NCBI GenBank assembly: GCA_964461115.1
Contig: CAYWSX010000002.1
Location: 62,001-126,000 of the forward strand
Source of the DNA: RGIG2134 sp964461115
Lineage (GTDB): Bacteria; Cyanobacteriota; Vampirovibrionia; Gastranaerophilales; Gastranaerophilaceae
Direction: 5' to 3'
DNA length: 64,000 nucleotides
The notes beneath the pieces are model-generated. The model was not told the DNA's origin and made no database searches. It was given only the letters and a program-made list of their open reading frames with translations. The position numbers and the translations under genes were made by a program. This document shows, one piece after another, positions 16,570 to 25,018 of this stretch (the first letter of the stretch is position 1; each line of letters starts with the position of its first letter).

Positions 16570-16600
16570 TAATAAAAGGGCGCAAGTTACTTCTGCGCCC
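16570..16600 (-). terminator. Rho-independent terminator of serA
   Basis: On the minus strand GGGCGCA and TGCGCCC form a 7-base-pair stem (16600-16578) followed by TTTTATT. It lies about 30 bases after the serA stop codon. Confidence 0.8.
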
Positions 16601-16628
16601 CGAATTCTTGTACTTAGTACACTTAAAA

Positions 16629-18221
16629 TTATATATTGATATTAACGGATTTTGGTGACCGAACACCATCTATTTTTTCAATTTTATCCATAACATCCTG
16701 AGAAACAGCGTCTTCGGTGTTGATAATCATGATAGACTCATCATCCGCCTCGCCGGTCTTCTGCACAACTTCCATGCGCGTTATGTTGTGGCTGTTTTCC
16801 CCCAACACAGTTGCCACTTTTGCAATCATGGACGGTTTATTTTCGTGCGGCACAAGCAAAATATGCTTTTCAGGTTTTATGCTCGTGTTGTACTTATTTA
16901 TTTTGACAAATCTCGGAGAATCCTCTGTTATGAGAGCCGCTTGAACGATATTCTCATCCGTATCTGTCACAACTTTCAGCGTCATGGAGCCGAGATAGCT
17001 GCATGCGCCTTGCGATTTTGCCGTCAGAACATTTATACCTTTACTTTTGGCTATAATCGGCGCGTTGACGTAATTTATACTCTCGCTTGAAACAGAAAAA
17101 ACGCCTTTGAGAAGCGCAATCTCGAGCGGAGAAACGTCATGCCCTGACAAATCCCCATTTACTGTGATTTCGAGTGATTTCAAGTTGCCTTTTGTAATTT
17201 GTATACCAAATTCGCCGAGGTATTCCGCAAGTTTCATGTAATCCTTTACGGGTTCAAGTTTTTCAGGCTTGAGCGCAGGAATATTAACGGCTGCATGGGC
17301 AGAACCGCCGGAGAGAACCTCTTTTATTTGCTCTGCAACGTCAATTGCGACATTTAATTGTGCCTCGGACGTACTTGCACCGAGGTGAGGTGTTAAAAGC
17401 ATGCCTGATTCGCATTTTACGAGCGGCGAGTCTGCGATATTCGGTTCATTTTCGAACACGTCTATAGCGGCAGCCTTTACATGGCCAGCTTCTACAGCTT
17501 CTTTGAGTGCAGCCTCATCAATAATTCCACCGCGCGCGCAGTTTATTATGCGAACACCTTTTTTCATGCGATTTAAAGTGTTTTTGTTCACAAGGTATGC
17601 TGTTTCACGTGTTTTTGGAGTGTGAAGTGTTATAAAATCACATTTGCCCCAGAATGAATCCAAGCTTTCAACGTATTCCCCGCCGATTTTTTCAACAGTT
17701 TCTTTAGATGTGTAAGGGTCAGCAACGATGATTTTCATGCCCAGTGCCGAAGCGACTTTAGCGACGTGCTGTCCGATTTTGCCGAAGCCTATTATGCCGA
17801 GTGTCTTGTTAAAAACTTCGCAGCCCGTGTATTTTGAGCGCTCCCAGAGTCCTTGTTTTGTTGTTTGGGCAGCGTCAGCGATATTTCTTGACATAGCCAG
17901 CATCATTGCAATTGTGTGCTCTGCAGCGGCGGTTGTGTTACCGTCAGGGGAGTTAACAACGATGATTCCGTTGTTTGTTGCCGCTTCGATATCGACGTTG
18001 TCCACGCCGACGCCTGCGCGGCCTATGATTTTTAAGTTTTTGCCCGCTTCAATGAGTTTTTTTGTCATTTTAGTCTGCGAGCGAATCATAATTCCATCGT
18101 ATTCGCCGATTATTTCGCAGAGCTCATCTTCGCTCATTGTAGGAAGAAAAACAGGCTCCGCAGCGCTTTCTATTATTTTTCCGGCGGTTTCGTTTATTTT
18201 ATCTGTGATTAGTACCTTCAT
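16629..18221 (-). CDS. serA: D-3-phosphoglycerate dehydrogenase
   Basis: The 530-residue long-form SerA catalyses NAD-dependent oxidation of 3-phosphoglycerate, the first step of serine synthesis. It has the Rossmann motif GIIGFGKIGQHVAKVA (about 142-157) and catalytic Arg/Glu/His in the NCARGGIIDE and LTPHLGAST segments. An intervening ASB domain (about 320-450) and a C-terminal ACT domain (about 455-530) follow. The ACT domain is the likely serine-binding feedback site. AGGAGA stands before the ATG. Nineteen bases separate it from the upstream aminotransferase gene, so both steps of serine formation are in one transcript. A phosphatase (SerB) is not here. Confidence 0.96.
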   Translation of the reverse strand: MKVLITDKINETAGKIIESAAEPVFLPTMSEDELCEIIGEYDGIMIRSQTKMTKKLIEAGKNLKIIGRAGVGVDNVDIEAATNNGIIVVNSPDGNTTAAAEHTIAMMLAMSRNIADAAQTTKQGLWERSKYTGCEVFNKTLGIIGFGKIGQHVAKVASALGMKIIVADPYTSKETVEKIGGEYVESLDSFWGKCDFITLHTPKTRETAYLVNKNTLNRMKKGVRIINCARGGIIDEAALKEAVEAGHVKAAAIDVFENEPNIADSPLVKCESGMLLTPHLGASTSEAQLNVAIDVAEQIKEVLSGGSAHAAVNIPALKPEKLEPVKDYMKLAEYLGEFGIQITKGNLKSLEITVNGDLSGHDVSPLEIALLKGVFSVSSESINYVNAPIIAKSKGINVLTAKSQGACSYLGSMTLKVVTDTDENIVQAALITEDSPRFVKINKYNTSIKPEKHILLVPHENKPSMIAKVATVLGENSHNITRMEVVQKTGEADDESIMIINTEDAVSQDVMDKIEKIDGVRSPKSVNINI

Positions 18222-18240
18222 ATATTCTCCTTTGCCTCTT

Positions 18241-19389
18241 CTAGCCTAAATTTTTTATTACTGCGCATAAACCGGAACCTACTTCAAACTTATGTCCGAG
18301 TTTGTACAAAGTAGCCTCAAGAGCTCCGACTGCAGCGATTAAATCTCTGTCAGAAACAAATCCGAGAGTGCCCATTCTGAAAATTTTGTCTTTAAGCGCG
18401 TTTTGACCGTTCGCAACGACGATATCATAGTCTTTTTTCATGCCCGCCCTGATGTCAGGTACGGAAACGCCTTCAGGAGGGAGAATTGCGGTAATAGCGT
18501 TGCTTGCGCAGCCTTCTTCCTCAACAAACAGCGTCAGCCCCATTGCTTTAACTGCTTCACGAAGTGCCTTTGCAAGCTTTGCGTGACGTGCGTGGATTTT
18601 ATCAATTCCTTCCTCTTTCATCATCTTTAACGCTGTATGAAGTCCTACGATAAGGTTTACGGCAGGAGTATAAGGCGTTGAATTATCCCGTACAGCCTTT
18701 CTGTAAGCCGCCCAGTTGAAGTAGAAGCTTGGGTGCTTACAGTTTTGAGAAACCTCAAAAGCACGTTCTGAAACAGCTATAAATGCCAGCCCGGGAGGAA
18801 CCATAAAGCCTTTTTGAGAGCCTGAAACGAGGACGTCGATACCCCATTCATCCATAGGACAAGGCAATGCGGCGATACTTGTAACTCCGTCAACCACAGA
18901 AATTGCGCCGTGCTCTTTTATTATCGAAACAAGGGTTTTTACGTCGTTTGTAACGCCTGTCGCTGTCTCGTTATGAGTCAAAGTTACGATTTTTATTTCT
19001 TTGTTTACATCTGCGTCGAGTTTAGCCTTCAAATCCGCGGGATTTATAGCTTTTCCGTAGTCAACAGTGATTGTGTCCACGTCCGCACCGCGCATTTTAG
19101 CGATTTTCGCCCAGCGCTCACCGAAATTTCCAATTACCAGTGAGAGCACCTTGTCCCCTTCGTTTACAAGGTTAGAAAGTGCTGCTTCCATTGCGCCTGT
19201 TCCGCTTGAGGTCAAAACGTAGACGTCATTTTCGGTTTGAAAAATCTCCTTGAGGTCAGCGTAGACTTCTTTGAGAATACTCGAGAATTCCGAGCTTCTG
19301 TGCCCCACAGGGTGTTTCGCCATATCCAATAAAACGCTCTCAGGCACGGGAGTCGGTCCGGGTATCATTAAAAAAGTCTTGTCTTGCAT
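18241..19389 (-). CDS. Class V aminotransferase, probable phosphoserine aminotransferase
   Basis: The 382-residue fold type I PLP enzyme starts with MIPGPTPVP and has TSSGTGAMEAA, VVDGVTS (D167) and the PLP lysine K193 in SGSQKGFMVPPG. It belongs to the alanine-glyoxylate / serine-pyruvate / 'soluble hydrogenase small subunit' group, not to classical SerC. Members of this group next to serA in cyanobacteria and thermophiles are held to act as phosphoserine aminotransferases. Here serA follows after 19 bases, which supports that role. Serine-glyoxylate transfer is the alternative. GAGGAGGT before the ATG is the strongest ribosome site in the window. Confidence 0.88.
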   Translation of the reverse strand: MQDKTFLMIPGPTPVPESVLLDMAKHPVGHRSSEFSSILKEVYADLKEIFQTENDVYVLTSSGTGAMEAALSNLVNEGDKVLSLVIGNFGERWAKIAKMRGADVDTITVDYGKAINPADLKAKLDADVNKEIKIVTLTHNETATGVTNDVKTLVSIIKEHGAISVVDGVTSIAALPCPMDEWGIDVLVSGSQKGFMVPPGLAFIAVSERAFEVSQNCKHPSFYFNWAAYRKAVRDNSTPYTPAVNLIVGLHTALKMMKEEGIDKIHARHAKLAKALREAVKAMGLTLFVEEEGCASNAITAILPPEGVSVPDIRAGMKKDYDIVVANGQNALKDKIFRMGTLGFVSDRDLIAAVGALEATLYKLGHKFEVGSGLCAVIKNLG

Positions 19390-19430
19390 AGTTTTTACCT
19401 CCTCAGTCTATTTATCCGCAATACCCGACA

Positions 19431-19439
19431 AGTATAGCA
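19431..19439 (-). promoter_or_regulatory. Extended -10 promoter of the aminotransferase-serA operon
   Basis: TGCTATACT on the minus strand, with a predicted start near 19424 and a leader of about 35 bases. No clear -35 is seen. Confidence 0.5.
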
Positions 19440-19540
19440 AATTTTTAACGCCTGCGCCAGCGCTAATTTTTTCTTGCAACGGATTTTTTTCATAGTATCA
19501 TATTATCTATTGACGAAAATTTTTTACTTGGGGTAGAAAA

Positions 19541-20521
19541 GTGCTTAGAAGGCTTGCTCAGAGTGATTTTAACAAAAGACGGGAAATGTTTGCATACATT
19601 TCACTTTTCTTTTGCATGATTACATACGGTGCTTCATTTTTGGCAATGAAAGTTGTTCTTATTGAGTACAAACCCGCGACAATGATGATGATGCGAATGT
19701 GTATCGCAAGTACGATTTTTATACCGTTTTTAACGACAACATACCGTAACATTCGTATCAGAAAGCAGGATATAGGGCTTTTAGCGTTGATGATTATCTG
19801 CGAGCCATGCTTGTATTATTTATGTGAAGCAAATGCCCTGAGCTTTACAACCTCCTCACAAGCGGGCGTAATATGCTCTATGCTGCCTTTGTTTATCACA
19901 ATAGGTGCAATAATAGTATTGCGCGAGAAAGTCCCTTTGGCGGCTTTCTGGGGCTTCCTGGTTGCGATTGTCGGCTCTGTCATGCTTTCATGCTTCTCTT
20001 CAACAACTGATATTGCGCCAAAACCCCTATTGGGCAACACTTTAGAATTTATAGCTGTCATAATGACAACAATCAGCATAATCACAACCAAATATTTGAT
20101 GGAAAGATATCCGCCGTTCTTCTTAGCAGGTTTTCAGACTGTTTCGGGAGCGGTATTTTTTACTGCAATGAATTTTATTATGGGCAACGGATTCCATATT
20201 CACAAGAGCATGGCAATTTTTGTTGTGATTTACCTTGGTATGGTGACTGTTTCGGACTACGCACTTTATAATTTTGCGATGTGCACGCTTTCGGCAAGTA
20301 AAGCGTCTACATTTTTGTATATGCAGCCTGTATTTGCAATATTTTTCGGCATGGTCTTCCTGAACGAATTTTTGTCCCCGATTCAGGTTGTGGCGGTCAT
20401 AATGATATTTGTCGGTGTAATTTTCAGTCAGAAAAAAGCACTTGTGAAAGCGCGAAGATTCGCACGCAGTATAAAGAAAACCATAAAATCGGATATCGGT
20501 TTTACGAAAGTTTACAAATAG
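19541..20521 (+). CDS. EamA/DMT family transporter
   Basis: The 326-residue protein has about ten membrane helices and the two-fold EamA repeat (about 20-150 and 165-295). Residues such as ITYGASFLAMK in the first helix and FLYMQPVFAIFFGMVFLNE near the end are typical. The family exports or exchanges amino acids, metabolites or drugs; no substrate can be read from sequence. Translation starts at GTG 19541 with GGGG seven bases upstream. It is divergent from the serine operon. A basic tail follows the last helix. Confidence 0.88.
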   Translation: MLRRLAQSDFNKRREMFAYISLFFCMITYGASFLAMKVVLIEYKPATMMMMRMCIASTIFIPFLTTTYRNIRIRKQDIGLLALMIICEPCLYYLCEANALSFTTSSQAGVICSMLPLFITIGAIIVLREKVPLAAFWGFLVAIVGSVMLSCFSSTTDIAPKPLLGNTLEFIAVIMTTISIITTKYLMERYPPFFLAGFQTVSGAVFFTAMNFIMGNGFHIHKSMAIFVVIYLGMVTVSDYALYNFAMCTLSASKASTFLYMQPVFAIFFGMVFLNEFLSPIQVVAVIMIFVGVIFSQKKALVKARRFARSIKKTIKSDIGFTKVYK

Positions 20522-20547
20522 ATTTTTTTATGATTTTATGTTATATA

Positions 20548-20556
20548 TGTTAGAAT
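20548..20556 (+). promoter_or_regulatory. Extended -10 promoter of the RND efflux operon with a nearby GATAA/TTATC repeat
   Basis: TGTTAGAAT forms an extended -10. Directly downstream, GATAACATTATC (20557-20568) is an inverted repeat, and a further GATAAC follows at 20575-20580. The position over the start site would suit an operator. No regulator gene is adjacent. Confidence 0.4.
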
Positions 20557-20598
20557 GATAACATTATCTGAAGAGATAACACGGAGAAGAGGTTTATA

Positions 20599-21762
20599 AT
20601 GAGCAACACTAAAAATAAGAAGATTTTAATAATTATAGGGATTATCGTAGCAGCAGTATTTATATTTTCGGTCGCTAAAAGGACAATAATCGAAATTATG
20701 ACCAAAGAAGCAAGGAAAATGCCTCCTGCTGTTGAAATGACGGCTGTCACTGAGGATACAATACACGACAAAATGACTTCTACGGGCAGAATTGAAGCAA
20801 AATATTCCGTAAATGTTGTTGCTCGTGTTCAAGGCTGGCTGAAGCAGTCATATTTCAATGAGGGTGACACAGTGCAAAAAGGTGCGCTTCTATTCCTTAT
20901 CGAACCTGATAATTATCAAATCGCTGTTAATCAGGCGAGCGCAGATTTGAAAAAAGCGCAGGCTGATTATGTTAATGCAGAAAAAGATTTAAAACGTTCG
21001 GCGGAACTCGTAAAACTTGACTATGTAAGCAAATCATACAATGACCAGGCTCTTGCAAAGCGTGATATGGCTAAGGCGGCAGTTGATATGGCACGCGCAT
21101 CACTTGCTAATGCGAACCTTAATTTGAGCTATACCAGAGTTCATGCTCCCGTGACCGGCAAAATCGGTAAAATCTTGATTACACAAGGCAACCTCGTTGA
21201 CGCTTCTTCAGGACCTATCACGAAAATTGTAAGCACAACGCCTATTTACGCGTACTTTACAGTTAAGAGCGAAGACTACCTAAGATTTCAAAAAAGTATT
21301 GATAAAAGCCTAAAAGATAGTATTGTAACTCTAATTTTGGCGGACGGCACAGAATACGCAAATAAAGGCAAAGTTGAATTTATCAACAACGAAGTTGACC
21401 CGACAGTGGGGACAATCGGTCTGAGAGCGACTTTTGATAACACAGATAATGTACTTGTTCCGAGTGATTACGTAAATGTTGTTATGACTTCTTCGAAACC
21501 GCGCCACGTTGTCTTAATACCTCAAGAGGCGGTACAGGAAAGTAAAGAAGGCATGCTGGCATATACAGTGAGCAAAGAGAGTGTTGCAACACCTGTTATC
21601 ATCAAAACAGACGGGCAGTATAACGGAAATTGGATTGTAACTGAGGGTGTAAAAGCGGGCGACCAAGTTATTTCTAAGGGCTTGCTTGCAGTAAAACCTA
21701 ATATAAAAGTTAAAATTATGGAGCACAAAGAAAGTGCTAATGAAAACAAACTAGATAAGTAA
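20599..21762 (+). CDS. RND efflux periplasmic adaptor subunit
   Basis: The 387-residue membrane fusion protein has an N-terminal anchor helix (9-27) and a lipoyl-like half (VNVVARVQGWLK...EGDTVQKGALLF). An alpha-hairpin (about 115-175, coiled coil) comes next, then the second lipoyl half with VHAPVTGKIG and a beta-barrel and membrane-proximal domain. It bridges the RND pump to the outer membrane channel. The anchor helix has no lipobox cysteine, unlike AcrA. It is the first gene of a three-gene operon with the pump (28 bases later) and channel. Confidence 0.94.
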   Translation: MSNTKNKKILIIIGIIVAAVFIFSVAKRTIIEIMTKEARKMPPAVEMTAVTEDTIHDKMTSTGRIEAKYSVNVVARVQGWLKQSYFNEGDTVQKGALLFLIEPDNYQIAVNQASADLKKAQADYVNAEKDLKRSAELVKLDYVSKSYNDQALAKRDMAKAAVDMARASLANANLNLSYTRVHAPVTGKIGKILITQGNLVDASSGPITKIVSTTPIYAYFTVKSEDYLRFQKSIDKSLKDSIVTLILADGTEYANKGKVEFINNEVDPTVGTIGLRATFDNTDNVLVPSDYVNVVMTSSKPRHVVLIPQEAVQESKEGMLAYTVSKESVATPVIIKTDGQYNGNWIVTEGVKAGDQVISKGLLAVKPNIKVKIMEHKESANENKLDK

Positions 21763-21790
21763 TTACACTAAATTAAAGAGAAATATTAAA

Positions 21791-24700
21791 ATGAGCAATA
21801 ATAAAAAACAGGCAAACGGCAAAGATTGGTACATGTTTATCACCAAACCGAGGTTTGCAATCGTAATCTCAATATTTATGACCATTGTCGGTATAATCAC
21901 GATGGTTGGACTGAAATTGGAGAAGTATCCCGACATTACACCTGTACAGGTTCAAATTTCGGCATCATATCCCGGTGCAAGTGCCGACGTAATCGAATCT
22001 TCGGTAGCGTCTCTTATAGAAGCACAGGTCAATGGTGTTGAGAACATGATTTATATGACATCCTCTTCTCAAGATGAGGCTTATTCTGCGACTGTTTTCT
22101 TCGAAATCGGGACAAATAAAGACATTGCGCTGGTAAACACGCAAAACCGTATTTCGCAAGTTGAGCCGCGGCTTCCTGAGGATGTTAGAAGGCTCGGTGT
22201 AACGACAAAAACAGCTGTATCAGGTGCCGGTTTGATGATTTTGGCGGTATATTCGCCTGACCACACAATGTCAGAACTTGATGTATCAAACTATGCAAAA
22301 ATATTTATTAAAGATGAACTTGCCCGCGTACACGGTGTCGGTGAGATTACCGTTTTCGGCGCAGGCGATTACAGTATCAGAATTTGGCTAAATCCTGTAA
22401 AAATGGCTAATATGAACGTTTCTACAAGCGATGTTCAGGCAGCCGTTGCTGCACAAAACGTACAGGTTTCGGCAGGTTCGTTCGGTCAGCTTCCAATGAT
22501 TGACCCGCAAAAGCTGCAAGTAACTTTGAGAACACGCGGACGTCTTCAGACAGCCGAGGAATTCGCCTCGATTATTATCAAAGAAAACGTTGACGGTTCA
22601 AAGATATATATGAGAGACATTGCCCGAGTAGAGCTTGGAGCACAAACTTACTCTTCAATCGGACGTTTTAACGGTTCTCCGACTGCACTTATCAAAATTG
22701 TTCAGGTTCCCGGTGCAAACGCTATTCAGGTAGCGGACGATGTTGCAAAAGAGACTGAAAGAATTAAAAAGACACTTCCTGACGGCGTCGTAATGGAAGT
22801 TATGCGTGATGAAACTACATTCGTACGTGAATCTATGTCAGAGGTAACAAAAACGATTTTTGAAGCATCTGCAATCGTAATCGGATTAACATATTTGTTC
22901 TTAGGCTCGATAATGGCAACTTTGGCGCCGTTATTTGCAATTCCTGTTTCACTGATAGGAACATTCTCGTTCTTGCCTGCGTTTGGGATGTCTATCAATA
23001 CACTGACCTTATTTGCTATGGTTTTGGCGGTAGGTACAGTTGTCGACGACGCGATTGTAGTTGTAGAGAACGTCCAGCGTCATATTGAGCACGGAAAAAC
23101 GGCAAAAGAGGCTGTACAGTTGACAATGGAAGAAGTCGGCGGCGCTCTTGTCGCAATGGCACTCGTATTGATGGCGGTATTTGTTCCTGTTGCTTTTGTT
23201 CCGGGGTTGTCGGGATTGATGTATAAGCAGTTTGCAGTTTGTATTGCAGTTTCAATTATGTTGTCTGCGATTGTTGCATTGACTCTATCACCGGCCATTT
23301 GCGCAATATTCATGAAACACGAAACAGAAGATGACAAACCGAAATTTGTCAGAATGTTTGATAATTGGTTCAAGAAATTTACTGACGAAACTTATATGAA
23401 GTATGTTTCGATATTTGTGTATAACAAAAAACTTACAACAATAGTCTTTTTCTCACTTTGTTTGCTCACGGCAGTGCTGTTTAAAATTGTTCCGACAGGC
23501 TTTATCCCGAGCGAAGACCAAGGTGTACTTTTTGGTTCCGTAAACCTTCCCGCGAGTGCATCATTAAACAGAACCGATGACTATGTAAAAGAACTTGAGC
23601 AGGCTACTTCAGATATTGATGGTATTCAAAAAACTATTGCGTTTATCGGTATGGAAGGTTCCAATACGGCATTTATGGTATTCCAGCTTGAGGATTTTGA
23701 GTACAGAGAACTTAATATATTCCAAAAACTTATAAGAGCTGTTATGGGTAAGCCTACTGACCTCTCTTCTGAAGCGATTCAAGGCAGAATATACAAAGCT
23801 ATGGCGCCATACAAAGAAGGCAGCACATATATCATTTCTCCGCCTGCGATTTCAGGTTTGAGTATGTACGGCGGCTTTGAATTCCAAATGCTTTCAAAAG
23901 GTGAGTATACACCTCAGCAACTTACCGATATAGCTAATAAATTTATGATGGACGCAAACCAAAGCCCTGATTTAAACAACGTATTCCACAGATATCAGTC
24001 AAACATGCTCCAGTACTTTGTTGATATTGATGCCGATAAGGCTATGGCCCAGGGTGTGAATCTTCAAGACCTTTATTCGGTGCTGGCTTCGAACTTTGGT
24101 ACTTATTACATAAACGACTTTAATAAATTGGGACGTGTTTTCCGCGTTCAAATGCAGGCAGACTCAATGTTTAGAAGAAATCCTGAGGATTTGTCTAAGC
24201 TATATGTCAAAAACTCAAAAGGAAATATGGTGCCAATTTCAACAATTGTGTCGCTGGAAAAAACAATCGGTGCAACTGTTATTAACAGATATAACCAATA
24301 TCGCTCGATTCAGTTTAACGGAAACCCTGCTGAAGGTAAATCTTCAGGACAGGCGATGAATGTAATGGAAAATTTGGCGATTAAAGAATTTCCGAAAGAT
24401 ATAGGCTTTGAGTGGTCAGGTACTTCCAAGCAAGAACGTGAGTCTTCAGGCAGTATGGCATATGTTTTGGGATTGTCACTTTTATTCGTATACTTATTCT
24501 TGGTTGCGCTGTATGAAAGCTGGATGATTCCGGTTGCTGTTCTTCTGATTTCGCCTATTGCCGCCGTCGGAGCGCTAGTGTGCGTAGGCATAGCTTCGGT
24601 TATGGCAGGTCAGGCGTTTGACTTGTATTCTCAAGTCGGTCTGATTATGTTGATCGGTTTGGCAGCAAAACAGGCAATCCTGATTGTAGAATTTGCTAAA

Positions 24701-24997
24701 GTCGAACACGAAGAAAAGGGCAAAACTATTGAGGAAGCGGCTATCAGTGCGGCAAAATTGAGGTTCAGAGCGGTTTGTATGACGGTTATAGCGTTCGTTT
24801 TGGGCGTTTTACCGCTGTTACTGGCAAAAGGTGCAGGTGCAGAGTCCAGAATTTCAGTCGGTATTACGGTATTCGGCGGTATGCTTGCGGCAGGTACGGC
24901 AGGTACGCTTCTCGTTCCTGCGTTTTACGTGATAGTTCAGGATTTTACGGACAAAATTATACAAAAATTCAAGAAAAAAGGTCATACTGTTCAATAA
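21791..24997 (+). CDS. RND efflux pump, AcrB/MexF type (HAE1 family)
   Basis: The 1068-residue inner membrane pump has the full length and layout of the hydrophobe/amphiphile efflux family: twelve helices in two halves and two large periplasmic loops. Motifs include YPDITPVQVQISASYPGA in the first loop, GTVVDDAIVVVENVQRH in helix 4 (the paired Asp of the proton relay) and GLAAKQAILIVEFAK in the second half (conserved Lys of the relay). It exports drugs, bile salts or lipophilic compounds using the proton gradient. It lies between the adaptor and the TolC-like gene. Confidence 0.96.
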   Translation: MSNNKKQANGKDWYMFITKPRFAIVISIFMTIVGIITMVGLKLEKYPDITPVQVQISASYPGASADVIESSVASLIEAQVNGVENMIYMTSSSQDEAYSATVFFEIGTNKDIALVNTQNRISQVEPRLPEDVRRLGVTTKTAVSGAGLMILAVYSPDHTMSELDVSNYAKIFIKDELARVHGVGEITVFGAGDYSIRIWLNPVKMANMNVSTSDVQAAVAAQNVQVSAGSFGQLPMIDPQKLQVTLRTRGRLQTAEEFASIIIKENVDGSKIYMRDIARVELGAQTYSSIGRFNGSPTALIKIVQVPGANAIQVADDVAKETERIKKTLPDGVVMEVMRDETTFVRESMSEVTKTIFEASAIVIGLTYLFLGSIMATLAPLFAIPVSLIGTFSFLPAFGMSINTLTLFAMVLAVGTVVDDAIVVVENVQRHIEHGKTAKEAVQLTMEEVGGALVAMALVLMAVFVPVAFVPGLSGLMYKQFAVCIAVSIMLSAIVALTLSPAICAIFMKHETEDDKPKFVRMFDNWFKKFTDETYMKYVSIFVYNKKLTTIVFFSLCLLTAVLFKIVPTGFIPSEDQGVLFGSVNLPASASLNRTDDYVKELEQATSDIDGIQKTIAFIGMEGSNTAFMVFQLEDFEYRELNIFQKLIRAVMGKPTDLSSEAIQGRIYKAMAPYKEGSTYIISPPAISGLSMYGGFEFQMLSKGEYTPQQLTDIANKFMMDANQSPDLNNVFHRYQSNMLQYFVDIDADKAMAQGVNLQDLYSVLASNFGTYYINDFNKLGRVFRVQMQADSMFRRNPEDLSKLYVKNSKGNMVPISTIVSLEKTIGATVINRYNQYRSIQFNGNPAEGKSSGQAMNVMENLAIKEFPKDIGFEWSGTSKQERESSGSMAYVLGLSLLFVYLFLVALYESWMIPVAVLLISPIAAVGALVCVGIASVMAGQAFDLYSQVGLIMLIGLAAKQAILIVEFAKVEHEEKGKTIEEAAISAAKLRFRAVCMTVIAFVLGVLPLLLAKGAGAESRISVGITVFGGMLAAGTAGTLLVPAFYVIVQDFTDKIIQKFKKKGHTVQ

Positions 24998-25018
24998 ACA
25001 GGGTGAGTTGAGGAAAAG

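Larger units (their letters stand above)
16270..16628. other. Intergenic region with a candidate small RNA and terminators
   Basis: The 359 bases between the serA stop and the start of the 525-residue protein gene hold a candidate small RNA on the plus strand (about 16413-16503). They also hold the serA terminator (16570-16600). Nothing like a protein gene is credible here; the only longer frame (16467-16658) runs through both hairpins. Confidence 0.6.

Noticed and set aside
16467..16658. A 63-residue frame in the intergenic region next to serA
   Set aside because: It runs through two terminator hairpins, has no ribosome site and no resemblance to known proteins.
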